Origin: Paracoccaceae bacterium
GTDB taxonomy: Bacteria; Pseudomonadota; Alphaproteobacteria; Rhodobacterales; Rhodobacteraceae
NCBI GenBank assembly: GCA_026989055.1
Contig: JALSKC010000026.1
Location: forward strand, 16,961-80,960
Length of the DNA stretch: 64,000 nt
Reading direction: 5' to 3'
A program made the translations under genes and the position numbers. Of the stretch, positions 1-11,837 are shown in pieces; the first letter of the stretch is position 1, and each line of letters begins with the position of its first letter. The notes under the pieces are model-generated. The model made no database searches, was not told the origin of the DNA, and worked only from the letters and a program-made list of their open reading frames with translations.

Positions 1-26
1 CGCGCCGCCGGCCGGGGCGCGCCCGT

Positions 27-842
27 TCACGGCCGGGCCGGGGCCCTGCATTCGCGCGGCCGGGACCCGGTCCTTTTCTTCGCCCCGCGCTTCGCGCCGA
101 TCGGGCCGGCCTCGACCTCGGCCCGCATGGCGCGGCTGACCGGAACCTTGCTGCCGTCGATCAGCTCGACAAGCCCCCGCGCGCCCTCCCGGCGATAGCC
201 GGACACCGCCCCGGTCGCCACCCAGTGCGAGCGGTGCACCCGCTGGCCCGGCACCCCGTCAAGCTCGGCCAGCGCGTCGGAAAACCGCATCAGCAGCGTT
301 TCCCGCCCCCGGTCGGTGTGAACATCCACATAGTGATCGCGGGCGCTGATCCGCAGGATCTTCACGTTCCGCGGCCCGGAAAGCCGCGCAAGCAGCCGCG
401 GCCGCGCCTCGCGCGGCTGCGGCAGAACCCCGGCAAGACGGTCACGCAGCAGCCCGACGAAGACGACGATGGCCAGAACCAGCAGCACGATCAGCGAATA
501 ATCCGGCAGCCGGGACAGCTCGCCGCCGAAGACGCGGACCGATATCACAAGCGAAAGCGGCGGCAGCAGCACTGCGGCAAGGACGGCGCTGAAAAGGGTC
601 GCCACGCCCCCTCCGGCCCGGGGCAGCCAGACGGCCGCGACCGCCCGCCCGAGATTCACCACGAAAACGCTCATGAACACGATCGTGAACCAGTAGAGGA
701 AGCGCTCCACCGGCCCCAGCGCGTCATAGCTGCCGAACGGGCCGGAAATGGCCAGGAAGGATGCCACAAAGACCGTGATCAGAAGGCGCACGGGAACCAG
801 CATGTACTCCTTCAGCAGGAACAGCACCTTCTTCCAACGCAA
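27..842 (-). CDS. Membrane-anchored LytTR-family transcriptional regulator
   Basis: The C-terminal ~100 residues form a LytTR DNA-binding domain: a segment reading ILRISARDHYVDVHT, then the R-x-HRSHWVA turn typical of LytTR effectors. The N-terminal half has about four hydrophobic segments, so the DNA-binding domain would hang from the inner membrane on the cytoplasmic side. There is no receiver domain, so this is not a classical two-component regulator. The frame is open to a GTG at 950, but no ribosome site precedes it. I chose TTG at 842 because GGAG lies seven bases upstream; ATG at 803 is a second option. It follows folD in the same direction. The signal sensed and the target genes cannot be read from sequence. 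Confidence 0.75.
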   Translation of the reverse strand: MRWKKVLFLLKEYMLVPVRLLITVFVASFLAISGPFGSYDALGPVERFLYWFTIVFMSVFVVNLGRAVAAVWLPRAGGGVATLFSAVLAAVLLPPLSLVISVRVFGGELSRLPDYSLIVLLVLAIVVFVGLLRDRLAGVLPQPREARPRLLARLSGPRNVKILRISARDHYVDVHTDRGRETLLMRFSDALAELDGVPGQRVHRSHWVATGAVSGYRREGARGLVELIDGSKVPVSRAMRAEVEAGPIGAKRGAKKRTGSRPRECRAPARP

Positions 843-972
843 GGCGAAACTCCGGAAACCGCGCAGGCCTCCGGGTTTTCTGGAAAGGTGCGCCACGCCT
901 GTCAAGAGGATACTCCGCCGCGCACGGGCGGCACGGAAACCCGCCGGCACGGCCGGTCTGGCGATCTGGCGG

Positions 973-1875
973 TCAGACGGTCAGCCCCTCCGGTTCAGGC
1001 AGGCCGTGGGCACGGCAGCAGGCGGTGAGCGTGTTTGCCAGCAGGCAGGCGATGGTCATCGGTCCCACGCCGCCGGGCACCGGGGTGATGGCGCCGGCCA
1101 CCCGGGCGGCGCTGTCGAAATGGACATCCCCCACCAGCCGGGTTCTGCCCTCGCCCCTTTCGGGGGCGGGAATGCGGTTGATGCCGACATCGATCACCGT
1201 GGCGCCGGGCTTGATCCACGCGCCGGTGATCATCTCCGCCCGGCCCACCGCCGCCACCAGGATATCGGCCCGCCGGCAGAGCTCCTCTATGTTGCGGGTC
1301 CGGCTGTGGGCGATCGTCACCGTGCAACTGTCGCGCAGCAGAAGCTGCGCCATCGGCTTGCCCACGATATTCGAGCGCCCCACCACCACCGCATCCATGC
1401 CCGACAAGGATCCGTGCAGGTCGCGCAGCATCATCAGGCAGCCCAGCGGCGTGCAGGGAACCATCGCCTTCTGCCCGGTCGCCAGCCGGCCGACATTGGA
1501 TATGTGGAAGCCGTCCACGTCCTTTTCCGGGGCGATCCGGTTTATGACATTCGCCTCATCCATGTGCCCGGGCAGGGGAAGCTGCACCAGAATCCCGTGC
1601 ACCGTCGGATCGGCGTTGAGATCGTCGAGCAACGCCAGAAGGGCGGCCTCTTCCGTCTCCGCCGGCAGGCGGTGCTCGAAGGAGTTCATCCCCGCCTCGA
1701 CGGTCATCTTCCCCTTGTTGCGCACATAGACCTGGCTGGCCGGATCGTCGCCCACCAGGACAACCGCCAGCCCCGGCGTGATGCCGTGCTCTGCCTTCAG
1801 GCGCGCCACCTGGGCCGCCACCTTCCTGCGCACATCCGCAGCAAAGGCCTTTCCGTCGATGATCTCGGCGCTCAT
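973..1875 (-). CDS. folD: Bifunctional methylenetetrahydrofolate dehydrogenase / methenyltetrahydrofolate cyclohydrolase FolD
   Basis: FolD interconverts 5,10-methylene-, 5,10-methenyl- and 10-formyl-tetrahydrofolate with NADP+ in the cytoplasm. The 300-residue length is standard. Tyr50 and Lys54 of the catalytic YVxxK motif are present, as are the NADP-site loop GRSNIVGKP and the C-terminal signature [10 protein letters not shown]. It lies about 120 bases downstream of fhs on the same strand. FolD and formate-THF ligase catalyse consecutive steps of C1-folate metabolism, so the two probably form one transcription unit. Confidence 0.97.
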   Translation of the reverse strand: MSAEIIDGKAFAADVRRKVAAQVARLKAEHGITPGLAVVLVGDDPASQVYVRNKGKMTVEAGMNSFEHRLPAETEEAALLALLDDLNADPTVHGILVQLPLPGHMDEANVINRIAPEKDVDGFHISNVGRLATGQKAMVPCTPLGCLMMLRDLHGSLSGMDAVVVGRSNIVGKPMAQLLLRDSCTVTIAHSRTRNIEELCRRADILVAAVGRAEMITGAWIKPGATVIDVGINRIPAPERGEGRTRLVGDVHFDSAARVAGAITPVPGGVGPMTIACLLANTLTACCRAHGLPEPEGLTV

Positions 1876-1992
1876 GACATACCTTTTCCTCGGTTCACGG
1901 TTGTCTATGGGTTCTTGTCCATGGCATTCCCGGATTGCCGCCGCAAACCATGCTGCCCCATGAGGGCGCAGGATTTCGCCGATACCGGCGGA

Positions 1993-3669
1993 TCAGAACA
2001 GGCCCTCGATCTGACCAAGCTCGTTGAGGTGAATGCCCTCGGCGGCCGGATGGCCGGGCAGGCCCGGCATCGTCATGATCTGGCCGCAGATCACGATCAC
2101 GAAGCCCGCACCGGCGCTCAGGCGCACTTCCCGCACCGGCACCGAATGCCCGCTCGGCGCGCCGCGCAGGTCGGGATCGGTGGAAAAGGAATACTGCGTC
2201 TTGGCCATGCAGATCGGCAGATGGCCGTAGCCGGCGTTCTCCCACGCGCGCAGCTGATCGCGGATCTTCTTGTCTGCCAGCACCTCGTCGGCGTGGTAGA
2301 TGCGTTTTGCGATGGTCTCGATCTTTTCGAACAGCGGCAGGTCGTCGCGGTAGAGCGGCGCGAACTGCGCGGCCCCGCTGTCGGCCAGTTCGACGACCCG
2401 CTCGGCCAGCTCCACCGCCCCCTCGCTGCCCAGTTCCCAGTGGCGGCAGAGGATCGCCTCGGCGCCCTGGGACTCGGCGCTCTGGCGGATCACCTCGATC
2501 TCGGCCTCGGTGTCGGTGACGAAATGGTTGATCGCCACCACCACCGGCACCCCGAACTGCTTGAGATTGGCGATGTGGCGGGTCAGGTTCGGGCAGCCCT
2601 CGGCCACCGCCGCCACGTTCTCGGCATCGAGATCGGCACGCGCCACCCCGCCGTTCATCTTCATCGCCCGCACCGTGGCCACCAGCACCACCACATCCGG
2701 CGCCAGCCCCGCCTTGCGGCACTTGATGTCCATGAACTTCTCGGCCCCCAGGTCGGCGCCGAAACCGGCCTCGGTCACCACGTAGTCGGCCAGCTTCAGC
2801 GCCGTGGTGGTGGCGATCACCGAGTTGCAGCCATGCGCGATGTTGGCAAACGGCCCGCCGTGCACGAAAGCCGGGTTGTTTTCCAGCGTCTGCACCAGGT
2901 TGGGCTGCATGGCGTCCTTCAGGAGCACCGTCATCGCCCCGTCGGCCCTGAGGTCGCGGCAGGTGATCGGGCTGCGATCGCGCCGGTAGGCGACGATGAT
3001 GTCGCCCAGCCGCTTTTGCAAATCCTCGAGGTTGCGCGCAAGGCACAGGATCGCCATGACCTCGGACGCCACGGTGATGTCGAACCCGGTCTGGCGCGGA
3101 AAGCCGTTGGCCACGCCGCCGAGGCTGGTCACGATGTCGCGCAGGGCGCGATCGTTCATGTCCACCACCCGTTTCCAGGTGACCCGGCGTTCGTCGATGC
3201 CCAGTTCGTTGCCCCAGTAGATGTGGTTGTCGATCATCGCCGCCAGCAGGTTGTGGGCGCTGGTGATGGCGTGGAAATCGCCGGTGAAGTGGAGGTTCAT
3301 GTCCTCCATCGGCACCACCTGCGCCCGCCCGCCGCCGGCGGCGCCGCCCTTCATGCCGAAGCAGGGGCCGAGCGAGGCCTCGCGGATGCAGATTGCGGCC
3401 CTCTTTCCGATCCGGTTGAGCCCGTCGCCGAGGCCTACGGTGGTGGTGGTCTTGCCCTCGCCCGCCGGCGTCGGGTTGATCGCCGTCACCAGGATCAGCT
3501 TGCCATCGGGGTTTCCCTGGACGGATTCGATGAACGCCTGCCCGAGCTTGGCCTTGTCGTGGCCGTAGGGCAGAAGATGCTCGGCGCCGATGCCCAGCTT
3601 TGCCCCGATTTCCTGGATCGGGAGCTTCGAGGCGGCGCGCGCGATTTCGATATCGGTTGGATGAGCCAT
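1993..3669 (-). CDS. fhs: Formate--tetrahydrofolate ligase
   Basis: The enzyme makes 10-formyl-THF from formate, ATP and THF, bringing formate into the one-carbon pool. The 558 residues match the family length. The nucleotide-binding loop [14 protein letters not shown] lies near residue 67, followed by the conserved stretches [17 protein letters not shown] and [12 protein letters not shown]. The start ATG is preceded by a GGGGGG tract at about five bases. A 7-bp hairpin (3681-3705) in the leader abuts this ribosome site, and an AT-rich partial palindrome lies just upstream. Together with folD it equips the cell for formate assimilation or formate-linked C1 balancing. Confidence 0.97.
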   Translation of the reverse strand: MAHPTDIEIARAASKLPIQEIGAKLGIGAEHLLPYGHDKAKLGQAFIESVQGNPDGKLILVTAINPTPAGEGKTTTTVGLGDGLNRIGKRAAICIREASLGPCFGMKGGAAGGGRAQVVPMEDMNLHFTGDFHAITSAHNLLAAMIDNHIYWGNELGIDERRVTWKRVVDMNDRALRDIVTSLGGVANGFPRQTGFDITVASEVMAILCLARNLEDLQKRLGDIIVAYRRDRSPITCRDLRADGAMTVLLKDAMQPNLVQTLENNPAFVHGGPFANIAHGCNSVIATTTALKLADYVVTEAGFGADLGAEKFMDIKCRKAGLAPDVVVLVATVRAMKMNGGVARADLDAENVAAVAEGCPNLTRHIANLKQFGVPVVVAINHFVTDTEAEIEVIRQSAESQGAEAILCRHWELGSEGAVELAERVVELADSGAAQFAPLYRDDLPLFEKIETIAKRIYHADEVLADKKIRDQLRAWENAGYGHLPICMAKTQYSFSTDPDLRGAPSGHSVPVREVRLSAGAGFVIVICGQIMTMPGLPGHPAAEGIHLNELGQIEGLF

Positions 3670-3680
3670 GTATTCCCCCC

Positions 3681-3734
3681 GTCCGTGGTGGCATCCTGCA
3701 CGGACAGGCTAGCAATATGCAACCGTATACAACG
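3681..3734 (-). promoter_or_regulatory. fhs leader: hairpin at the ribosome site and GTATAC-centred operator-like sequence
   Basis: GTCCGTG (3681-3687) and CACGGAC (3699-3705) form a perfect 7-bp stem with an 11-base loop, ending three bases before the G-rich Shine-Dalgarno tract of fhs. Upstream, the coding strand reads TTGTATACGGTTGCATATTG, which contains the palindrome GTATAC (3725-3730) and a second TTG-ATA half. This is an AT-rich island in very GC-rich DNA. It resembles GntR-type operators, but no regulator can be named. Confidence 0.35.
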
Positions 3735-3910
3735 AAACATTTCCGACCGGATCGGGGCCGGAACCGCCTCTCCGCCACGCTCCCGCGCGGCATGTCCCGC
3801 GGGGCCGGCCCCAAGGAAGGAGAAAGCAGCCCCGCAGCCCCCGTGCGCGCGGCGGCGCGTTCCCCCGCCCGGCACCGGCAGGGAAAGGAACCGCGGAACG
3901 GGCAGGAGGG

Positions 3911-5839
<1,929 letters not shown>

Positions 5840-5892
5840 AGCAACTCTCCTTGCGCGCGGGGACCGTTTCCGCCTCTTGCGGACTGGTCCTT

Positions 5893-5920
5893 AAGATAAG
5901 GATGATGGCGGCCAGTTCAA
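5893..5920 (-). promoter_or_regulatory. Predicted ftsH promoter
   Basis: On the minus strand TTGAAC (5915-5920) and TATCTT (5893-5898) are separated by 16 bases. The predicted start is near 5886, giving a leader of about 47 bases. The -35 box overlaps the tilS stop codon. Confidence 0.5.
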
Positions 5921-7191
5921 TGCGATAAAACCGATGCGACGAAATGAGCTTCGTCCCGCAGCGCCTCGGCCCGAAACCCGTTGCCGGCCCCGGCCAGCGG
6001 CGCGGCGACCAGCTCCGCCCCGCGCCAGACGGCCGGACTGGCCGCAAGCACCGGGCGCGGCAGCCCCGTCGCGCGCCAGCGCGGGCAGAAGGCAAGCCCC
6101 CCTTCGCCCAGAAGGCGCACCTCCAGCACCGGATCTCCGGCCGCGTCGGGGGGGGCGATCACCCGCCAGCGCCCATCCCAGACCTCGCCGGGGCGGGAGC
6201 GCAGCGCCCGCAGCGCCGCCGCCTCGCGGCTCAGCACATGCCGCACCCGGCCCGGGAGCATGAGACATCCGTGGAGCGTGTGCCGAACCCGGTCGCGCAG
6301 CGCCGCCTCCAGGGCATCCAGCGACCGCTGCCGGGGCGGATAGTCGGCCCCGGAAACCCAGCGCAGCGCATGGCCCAGCAGCCGGCGGCGGATCTCGTCC
6401 GGCAGGGCCTCCAGGGCGGCACTGTCCAGAAAGACCGCTCCGGCGCGGACCCGCGCCAGGGCGCGGGCGGCCTCCTGGGTCTGCCGTTCGAGCGCCGCGC
6501 GGGTCTGCACCATGCGCGCGGCAGTGGCGGCCAGACCTTCGGGTGAAATCCCCAGCGGGGCGAGTTCCGCCAGCGCCCGACGCATCCGGACCCGGGCAAA
6601 GCGCATGTCGGCATTGCTCGGATCCTCCGACCATCCGACCCCGCGCGACTCCAACCAGGCACGCAACCCGGCCCGGCGCAACCCGAGCAGCGGCCGCAGC
6701 CAGCGCACCCCGTGCGCCCGACGCTGCGGGGCCATCGCGCTCAGCCCGTCCACCCCCGCTCCGCGCGCCAGGCGCATCAGCACCGTTTCGGCCTGATCGT
6801 CCAGCGTATGGCCCAGCGCCACCGCCCCGACATCCCGTTCCCGCGCCCAGTCCGCGATCAGCCGGTAGCGGGCCCGCCGCGCCCGGTCCTGAAGGTTGCC
6901 GCCGCCCGCCCCCGCCCGCCAGCGCAGGGTATCATGCCCGACCCCGAGCTCGCGGCACAGCCGGGCCACGCCGCCGATCTCGGCCGCGGCTTCCGGACGC
7001 AGGCCGTGATCCACGCTCACCGCGCGCAACCGACAGCCGCGCGCCCCGGCACGCTGGTGCAGCAGGAGCAGAAGCGCCGTGGAATCGCTGCCGCCGGAAA
7101 CTGCCACCCCGAGGGTTCCGGGCCAGCCTCCGGGCAGGAGCTCGTCGATCGCGCAGGAAAACTCCGCGACGATCCGCTCCGCCCGGCTCAC
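5917..7191 (-). CDS. tilS: tRNA(Ile)-lysidine synthase TilS
   Basis: TilS attaches lysine to C34 of the CAU-anticodon tRNA-Ile, allowing it to read AUA. The N-terminal ATP-pyrophosphatase motif SGGSDS sits at residues 32-37, and the conserved HTLDDQAETVLMRLARG segment follows. The C-terminal part is divergent, as is usual for the family; 424 residues is a normal length. It starts at GTG (7191), which overlaps the cpoB stop as GTGA, indicating translational coupling to the tol-pal cluster. Confidence 0.95.
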   Translation of the reverse strand: MSRAERIVAEFSCAIDELLPGGWPGTLGVAVSGGSDSTALLLLLHQRAGARGCRLRAVSVDHGLRPEAAAEIGGVARLCRELGVGHDTLRWRAGAGGGNLQDRARRARYRLIADWARERDVGAVALGHTLDDQAETVLMRLARGAGVDGLSAMAPQRRAHGVRWLRPLLGLRRAGLRAWLESRGVGWSEDPSNADMRFARVRMRRALAELAPLGISPEGLAATAARMVQTRAALERQTQEAARALARVRAGAVFLDSAALEALPDEIRRRLLGHALRWVSGADYPPRQRSLDALEAALRDRVRHTLHGCLMLPGRVRHVLSREAAALRALRSRPGEVWDGRWRVIAPPDAAGDPVLEVRLLGEGGLAFCPRWRATGLPRPVLAASPAVWRGAELVAAPLAGAGNGFRAEALRDEAHFVASVLSH

Positions 7192-8051
7192 GGGCAGCCG
7201 AGGTCCTGCATCGCCGCCACCGCATCGGCCACGGCGGCGGAATCGGGGTAGCGCTGCGCCACCTCCCCCAGGGTGATGCAGGCTTCGCTGATCTGTTCGA
7301 GCTGCCCCAGGGAAACCCCCAGCCGCAGCAGCGCTTCGGGTGCACGCACCCCCTGCGGATCGCCGGAAAAGCTTTCCAGGAAGGCCCGTGCCGCATTGGC
7401 TGTATCGCCGAGGCCACTCAGCGCCTCGCCGCGCAGGAACTGCGCCTCGGCGGCCAGCGGGCTGCCGGGATAGTTTTCGAGAAACTCCGCGAACAGCTGC
7501 GATGCACGGAAGTTCTCGCCCGCCTCCAGCGCCGCACGGGCCTGATCGAAGTCGCGCTGCTCGCCCACGGCCAGGAGCGGCGCGCCATCGTCAGGCGGCG
7601 GGGCGGCGGCCGTAAGCTCGTCGCGCGGGTCCACCCCGCCCAGGGTGGTGGTTTCGCCGAGCTGGCTGACATCGCCGCCCTCGAGCTCGACCAGGCGGAA
7701 TTCCAGGTCGCCGATCCGGTTGGTGCCGTCCTCGACGATGCGGTTGATGCGGTTTTCCAGCCGCTCGGTCCGGGCCGTCAGCCGGCGCAGCTCGGCTTCC
7801 AGAAGATCGACCCGCTCCAGCAGCGAGCCCCCGGCCAGGCCGACGCCGACCCCGCCGGTGGTGGACAGCTCGCGCTTGAGCCGCTGGATCTCGACAAACA
7901 GCACCGACAGCTCCTGGCGGATGTCCGCCAGCGTCTGCGCGCGCGCCCCGCCATCCTGGGCGGCAGGCCCGCTCCCCGCCAGCGCCAGGGCCAGCGTCAG
8001 CAGCCCCCCCGCGACCTTCTGCCGCCACCCCGCGATGCTCCGGCTCCGCAT
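7188..8051 (-). CDS. cpoB: Cell division coordinator CpoB (YbgF), TPR protein of the Tol-Pal system
   Basis: A periplasmic protein that in E. coli links peptidoglycan synthesis to Tol-Pal during outer-membrane constriction. The 287 residues begin with an Arg-containing signal peptide cleaved near GSGPAAQ, followed by a coiled-coil segment (about 45-105) and tetratricopeptide repeats in the last ~120 residues (for example the stretch with NYPGSPLAAEAQFLRGEAL). It is the last Tol gene of the tolQRAB-pal-cpoB order and its stop overlaps the tilS start. Confidence 0.93.
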   Translation of the reverse strand: MRSRSIAGWRQKVAGGLLTLALALAGSGPAAQDGGARAQTLADIRQELSVLFVEIQRLKRELSTTGGVGVGLAGGSLLERVDLLEAELRRLTARTERLENRINRIVEDGTNRIGDLEFRLVELEGGDVSQLGETTTLGGVDPRDELTAAAPPPDDGAPLLAVGEQRDFDQARAALEAGENFRASQLFAEFLENYPGSPLAAEAQFLRGEALSGLGDTANAARAFLESFSGDPQGVRAPEALLRLGVSLGQLEQISEACITLGEVAQRYPDSAAVADAVAAMQDLGCP

Positions 8052-8079
8052 GCCCGGCCTCCCGGTTCCGCCCTGCCGC

Positions 8080-8580
8080 CTAGCTCAGCCCGCCGGCCCG
8101 GAGCACCGTCACGGCCCGGCGGTTCTGCGCATAGCAGGATTCCTCGCTGCACAGGGCGATCGGGCGCTCCTTGCCCAGCGGCAGCGCCCGCAACCGCTCC
8201 GGGGCAACGCCGCGGCCGATCAGATATTCGATCACCGAATTGGCCCGCCGCCCGCTGAGCGCGAGGTTGTAGGCCGAAGTGCCCCGCTCGTCGGCATGAC
8301 CCTCGATGATCGCGGCATATTCCGGATTGTCCAGAAGCCAGCGGGCCTGCGCGTCGAGAACGGCCATCGCCTCGGGGCTCAGAACGTGCTGATCCACCGC
8401 GAACAGAACCCGGTCTCCGACCGTCTGCCGGAAATAGGCTGCCGATGCCGGATCGGCGGCGGTGCCGCCAATGCCCGGGCCGCCGCCCGCCGCGCCCGGG
8501 CCGCCGAACCGGCCCGGATCCGCACAGGCGCCCAGCACGAGGGACGCCGCGATCAGTAGTGCCTTGCTGTGGAGTTTCAT
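8080..8580 (-). CDS. pal: Peptidoglycan-associated lipoprotein Pal
   Basis: Pal is an outer-membrane lipoprotein whose OmpA-like domain holds peptidoglycan and which TolB and TolA reposition at division sites. The start MKLHSKALL gives a lipoprotein signal ending in the lipobox LGAC, with Cys near residue 19. The OmpA domain shows the typical IEGHADERGTSAYNLALSGRR core. It has 166 residues. A further in-frame Met upstream (8637) would spoil the signal peptide and was rejected. Confidence 0.96.
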   Translation of the reverse strand: MKLHSKALLIAASLVLGACADPGRFGGPGAAGGGPGIGGTAADPASAAYFRQTVGDRVLFAVDQHVLSPEAMAVLDAQARWLLDNPEYAAIIEGHADERGTSAYNLALSGRRANSVIEYLIGRGVAPERLRALPLGKERPIALCSEESCYAQNRRAVTVLRAGGLS

Positions 8581-8740
8581 CGTGGAATTTCCCGTTTCTG
8601 CCCTGGTTTTCCTGTCCTGCTTTCCTGCCTGCTTCATTCCCGTGCCGCCATCCGGCGCCTTTCGCCGGCTCCTGCCGGGCCGGCACCTTCTGCTGGCCGG
8701 CTGCTGGCGGGCGCCTTCGCCGGCCGCTGCCCGCCGGGGC

Positions 8741-8769
8741 AGTCTAGCACCGCCGCCGGAAATTGGAAA
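8741..8769 (-). promoter_or_regulatory. Possible promoter for pal-cpoB-tilS
   Basis: In the 253-base gap between tolB and pal the minus strand has TTTCCA (8764-8769), 17 bases, then TAGACT (8741-8746). The match is modest. The gap otherwise holds GC-rich dyads and no convincing ORF. Confidence 0.3.
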
Positions 8770-8833
8770 TGCGCCTCACCTGCCGTCATGCTCCGCCTCG
8801 CGCCCGTTCCCGCCTCCTGTTCCCGCTTCGCGC

Positions 8834-10174
8834 CTATTGCTGCAGCGGCGACCAGGCCGGATCGGAAGCCCCCTGCTCTGTGGGCACCCGCCGCAGGTTG
8901 CGCCCGGTAATGTCCACCGAATAGAGCGCCCGCGTCCCGTCGACTCCGCGGCTTTCCCGGGTGAACATGATCACCCGGCCGTTGGGAGACCAGGTGGGGC
9001 CTTCGTCCAGGAAGGAGGCCGTCAGCAGCCGCTCCTCGGAACCGTCGGTGCGCATCACCCCGATGTGAAAACGCCCGTTGGCCTGCTTGGTGAAGGCGAT
9101 CAGATCGCCGCGCGGCGACCAGACCGGCGTGCCGTAACGCCCCTTGCCGAAGCTGATGCGCACCGCCTCGCCGCCATCGGCATCCATCACGTAGAGCTGC
9201 TGGCTGCCCGAGCGGTCGCTTTCGAAGACGATCCGCCTGCCGTCCGGGGAAAAGCTGGGTGCGGTCTCGATCGAGGGGGACGAGGTAAGCCGCTGCAGCC
9301 GCCCGCCCGAAACCGTCGTCCGGTAGATGTCGGTATTTCCGTTCTTCTGCAGCGACAGGAGCACCGTCTCGCCGTCCGGCGCGAAACGGGGCGCAAAGCT
9401 CATCGCTTCGGCCGGAATCTCCAGCGACCGGCGCGCGCCGGTCGCGATATCCAGCAGGAACACCTGCGGAAAGCCGGTTTCGAAGCTGGTATAGAGCACC
9501 CGGTCGCCATCGGGCGAGAAGCGCGGCGCCATCACGAGCGTGCTGTCGTCGGTCAGAAAGGCCAGGTTGGCCCCGTCGTAGTCCATGATCGCCAGGCGCT
9601 TGCGCCGGTCCCCCTTCGGGCCGCTTTCGGAAACGAAGACCACCCGGCTGTCGAAATAGCCGCTCTCGCCGGTGATCCGGGCATAGACCGCATCGGCCAC
9701 CTTGTGGGCGATGCGCCGCCAGCTGCCCGGAGCAGCGGAAAAGCGCAGCCCCTCGCCCAGCGGGGCACCGGCGAAAACGTCGAACAGGCGGAACTTCACC
9801 TCCAGCCGCCCGTCGTCTCCCAGGCGGGCCGCGCCCACGATCAGCGCCTGGGCGCTGATCGCCTTCCAGTCGGAAAAGCGGACCGGGGCGGAAAAGCTGG
9901 TGATCCCCGAGATGTAGGCCTCGGGCGGGATTTCCCGGAACAGCCCCGTCCCGACGAGATCGGATGCGATGACCCGGGAAACCGCGCGTGCGTAATCCGC
10001 CGCCTCGGGCGTTTCGGCGATGAAATCGGGCACTGCCACCGGCAGCGGCTCGATCACGCCTTCGGTGATCTCGATGCGCAGCGGCCCCCTGCCCTCCTGG
10101 GCAGCCGCCGCAAGGGCCGAAAGAGCCGCAACGAGCAGCGCAAGGACGGCTGCGATCTGTCGGGTCGGTCTCAT
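8834..10174 (-). CDS. tolB: Tol-Pal system beta-propeller protein TolB
   Basis: A periplasmic protein that binds Pal and is released by TolA using the proton-motive force. The start [11 protein letters not shown] gives a clean signal peptide (cleavage near AAAAAQ). An N-terminal D1 domain is followed by repeated WD40-like TolB blades, each with a motif such as APRFSPDG or [13 protein letters not shown]. It has 446 residues. The start codon overlaps the tolA stop (ATGA), and a Met 16 codons upstream was rejected because it precedes the signal peptide. Confidence 0.97.
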   Translation of the reverse strand: MRPTRQIAAVLALLVAALSALAAAAQEGRGPLRIEITEGVIEPLPVAVPDFIAETPEAADYARAVSRVIASDLVGTGLFREIPPEAYISGITSFSAPVRFSDWKAISAQALIVGAARLGDDGRLEVKFRLFDVFAGAPLGEGLRFSAAPGSWRRIAHKVADAVYARITGESGYFDSRVVFVSESGPKGDRRKRLAIMDYDGANLAFLTDDSTLVMAPRFSPDGDRVLYTSFETGFPQVFLLDIATGARRSLEIPAEAMSFAPRFAPDGETVLLSLQKNGNTDIYRTTVSGGRLQRLTSSPSIETAPSFSPDGRRIVFESDRSGSQQLYVMDADGGEAVRISFGKGRYGTPVWSPRGDLIAFTKQANGRFHIGVMRTDGSEERLLTASFLDEGPTWSPNGRVIMFTRESRGVDGTRALYSVDITGRNLRRVPTEQGASDPAWSPLQQ

Positions 10175-11349
10175 CTGATCCTCATCCTTTCCGGGTTGAA
10201 GGTCATCTCGATCTCCTTCCACTGCGCGTATTTCTCCGCCGGCAGGTCAAAGCCCCGGCTGCCGCAGCGGATGATCGCCCGCCGTGCCGCCTCATAGGCC
10301 TGCCTTGCCGCCGCTTCCGACCCGCCGCTGGAAGACAGCATGCGGATGCTGGAGACATCGGGCCGCCCGTCACGCCCCAGCTGCACATATACCACGACCG
10401 TGGTGGCCAGCGCCGCGCTGGACAAGGCGCCGACGTTCCAGCACTTCTGCACCGCAACGCGCAGCCCCTCGCGTTCGGCTCCCGTGAGCGGCGGGCCGCG
10501 GCGCGTGGCGCGCGGCGCCGCAGATGCGGGCGGTTGGCCCGAAACCGCCTCGCGCAGAGCCCCGGCCACGGCCGCGGCAATCGGGTCGGCGGCGCCTGCT
10601 CCCCCGGCGCCTGCTCCTTCCGGGCCGGACCCGGCCGCGGGCGCCTCCGGCGCCGGACGGGGCGGGCGGGGCAGCGGCCGCAGCGAACGGAGCAACCCCG
10701 CGCTGGCCGGGCGTTCCGCCTCGGTCACGATCTCGGTGGCGGCCTGTTCGGGCGCCGTTTCCGGGCGCTCTGCGGCTTCCGGAGCGTTCGGCGAGGAACT
10801 GTCTGCCCGAACGGCCGGCGCGGCCTCGGGGGCGCGCAGCGCCTCGGGCGGCGGCGGAGCGGCCTCGGGCGCCACCCGGGGCGCGGGCAGCGGCACGGCC
10901 TCCGCACCCGGGGCGGCCGGAATCTCCGGCAGCCCTTCCGGCACGGCACCCGGGGTCATGGCCGGCGGGGGAGCCACGTCCGGCGGGGCGGAATCCGGCG
11001 GCGGAGCGGCTTCGGGCCGCAGCGGCGCGTCCTCGGGAGGCGCCGTGCCGGGGGCGGGGGCTGCGGGTGCCGGGCGCGCCGGAGGAGCGGCGGGCGGAGA
11101 GACCGCCGACGCGGGCTGTTCCGGGGGGCTCTCGTCTGCCGGCGGGGCAGGCGGCGGAGAGCTCTGCGGGGCGGTTTCGGGAGCGCTCTGCGGCTGCGTC
11201 AGGGCGGCGAATTCGGCGCTGCTCAGCAGGGTCACCTCCGCAACCTGCGCCACCTCCGGCGGCCGGCGCCCCGGCAGGAGGCCGCCGAACAGCAGCCAGA
11301 GGATCAGCGCCACATGCGCGAGGCCCGAAATATATGCCCCGGTGCTCAC
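10171..11349 (-). CDS. tolA: TolA-like protein with a long Pro/Ala-rich periplasmic linker
   Basis: TolA spans the periplasm and carries TolQR-derived force to TolB/Pal. One N-terminal transmembrane segment (about residues 8-27) is followed by roughly 220 residues of Pro, Ala and Glu-rich low complexity instead of the Lys/Ala helix of enteric TolA. The C-terminal ~90 residues form a TonB/TolA-type fold ([28 protein letters not shown]). Position between tolR and tolB gives the assignment; sequence alone could also suggest TonB. Confidence 0.88.
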   Translation of the reverse strand: MSTGAYISGLAHVALILWLLFGGLLPGRRPPEVAQVAEVTLLSSAEFAALTQPQSAPETAPQSSPPPAPPADESPPEQPASAVSPPAAPPARPAPAAPAPGTAPPEDAPLRPEAAPPPDSAPPDVAPPPAMTPGAVPEGLPEIPAAPGAEAVPLPAPRVAPEAAPPPPEALRAPEAAPAVRADSSSPNAPEAAERPETAPEQAATEIVTEAERPASAGLLRSLRPLPRPPRPAPEAPAAGSGPEGAGAGGAGAADPIAAAVAGALREAVSGQPPASAAPRATRRGPPLTGAEREGLRVAVQKCWNVGALSSAALATTVVVYVQLGRDGRPDVSSIRMLSSSGGSEAAARQAYEAARRAIIRCGSRGFDLPAEKYAQWKEIEMTFNPERMRIR

Positions 11350-11359
11350 GCCCCACGCC

Positions 11360-11836
11360 CTATTCGCCGCGCCCGTCCAGCCGCGGACCTCCGCTTTCGG
11401 TCACCAGTCCGATGTTGCGGAAACCGCCGGCATTCAGCGCTCCCATCACCTGCATCACCCGCTCGTAGGGAACGGCGCCATCGGCGCGCAGGAAGATCCT
11501 GCTGCCCTCCCGTTCGGCGGCAATCGCCCGGAGCTTGCCGATCAGCTCTTCGGGGGCGATCTCGGTCGTCTGGATCAGCAACCGCCCGTCGGCGGTGAGC
11601 GTGACGCTCAGCGGCTCTTCCCGTTCGGCGCTCAGCGGGGTGGCCGCGGTTTCCGGCAACTCCACCGGCACGCCGACCGTCATCAGCGGAGCCGCCACCA
11701 TGAAGATGATCAGCAGAACCAGCATCACATCCACGAAGGGGGTGATGTTGATTTCCGCCATCAGCTGCGCATTGCCCCCCCGCCGCCGCCGACGGCGCCG
11801 GTTGCCTCCGTGGGATCCGAGTACGCCCGCGCCCAT
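11360..11836 (-). CDS. tolR: Tol-Pal proton channel subunit TolR (ExbD family)
   Basis: With TolQ this forms the proton channel that energises TolA. The 158-residue protein has a short Gly/Arg-rich cytoplasmic tail, then the ExbD motif NITPFVDVMLVLLIIFMV holding the channel Asp in its single transmembrane helix, and a periplasmic domain of about 100 residues. The start MGAGVL lies one base after the tolQ stop; an upstream Met inside tolQ was rejected. Confidence 0.95.
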   Translation of the reverse strand: MGAGVLGSHGGNRRRRRRRGGNAQLMAEINITPFVDVMLVLLIIFMVAAPLMTVGVPVELPETAATPLSAEREEPLSVTLTADGRLLIQTTEIAPEELIGKLRAIAAEREGSRIFLRADGAVPYERVMQVMGALNAGGFRNIGLVTESGGPRLDGRGE

Positions 11837-11837
11837 C

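Noticed and set aside
27..950. GTG start at 950 for the LytTR protein
   Set aside because: There is no ribosome site before it and the added N-terminus is Arg-rich and unlike the membrane region. TTG 842 with GGAG fits better.
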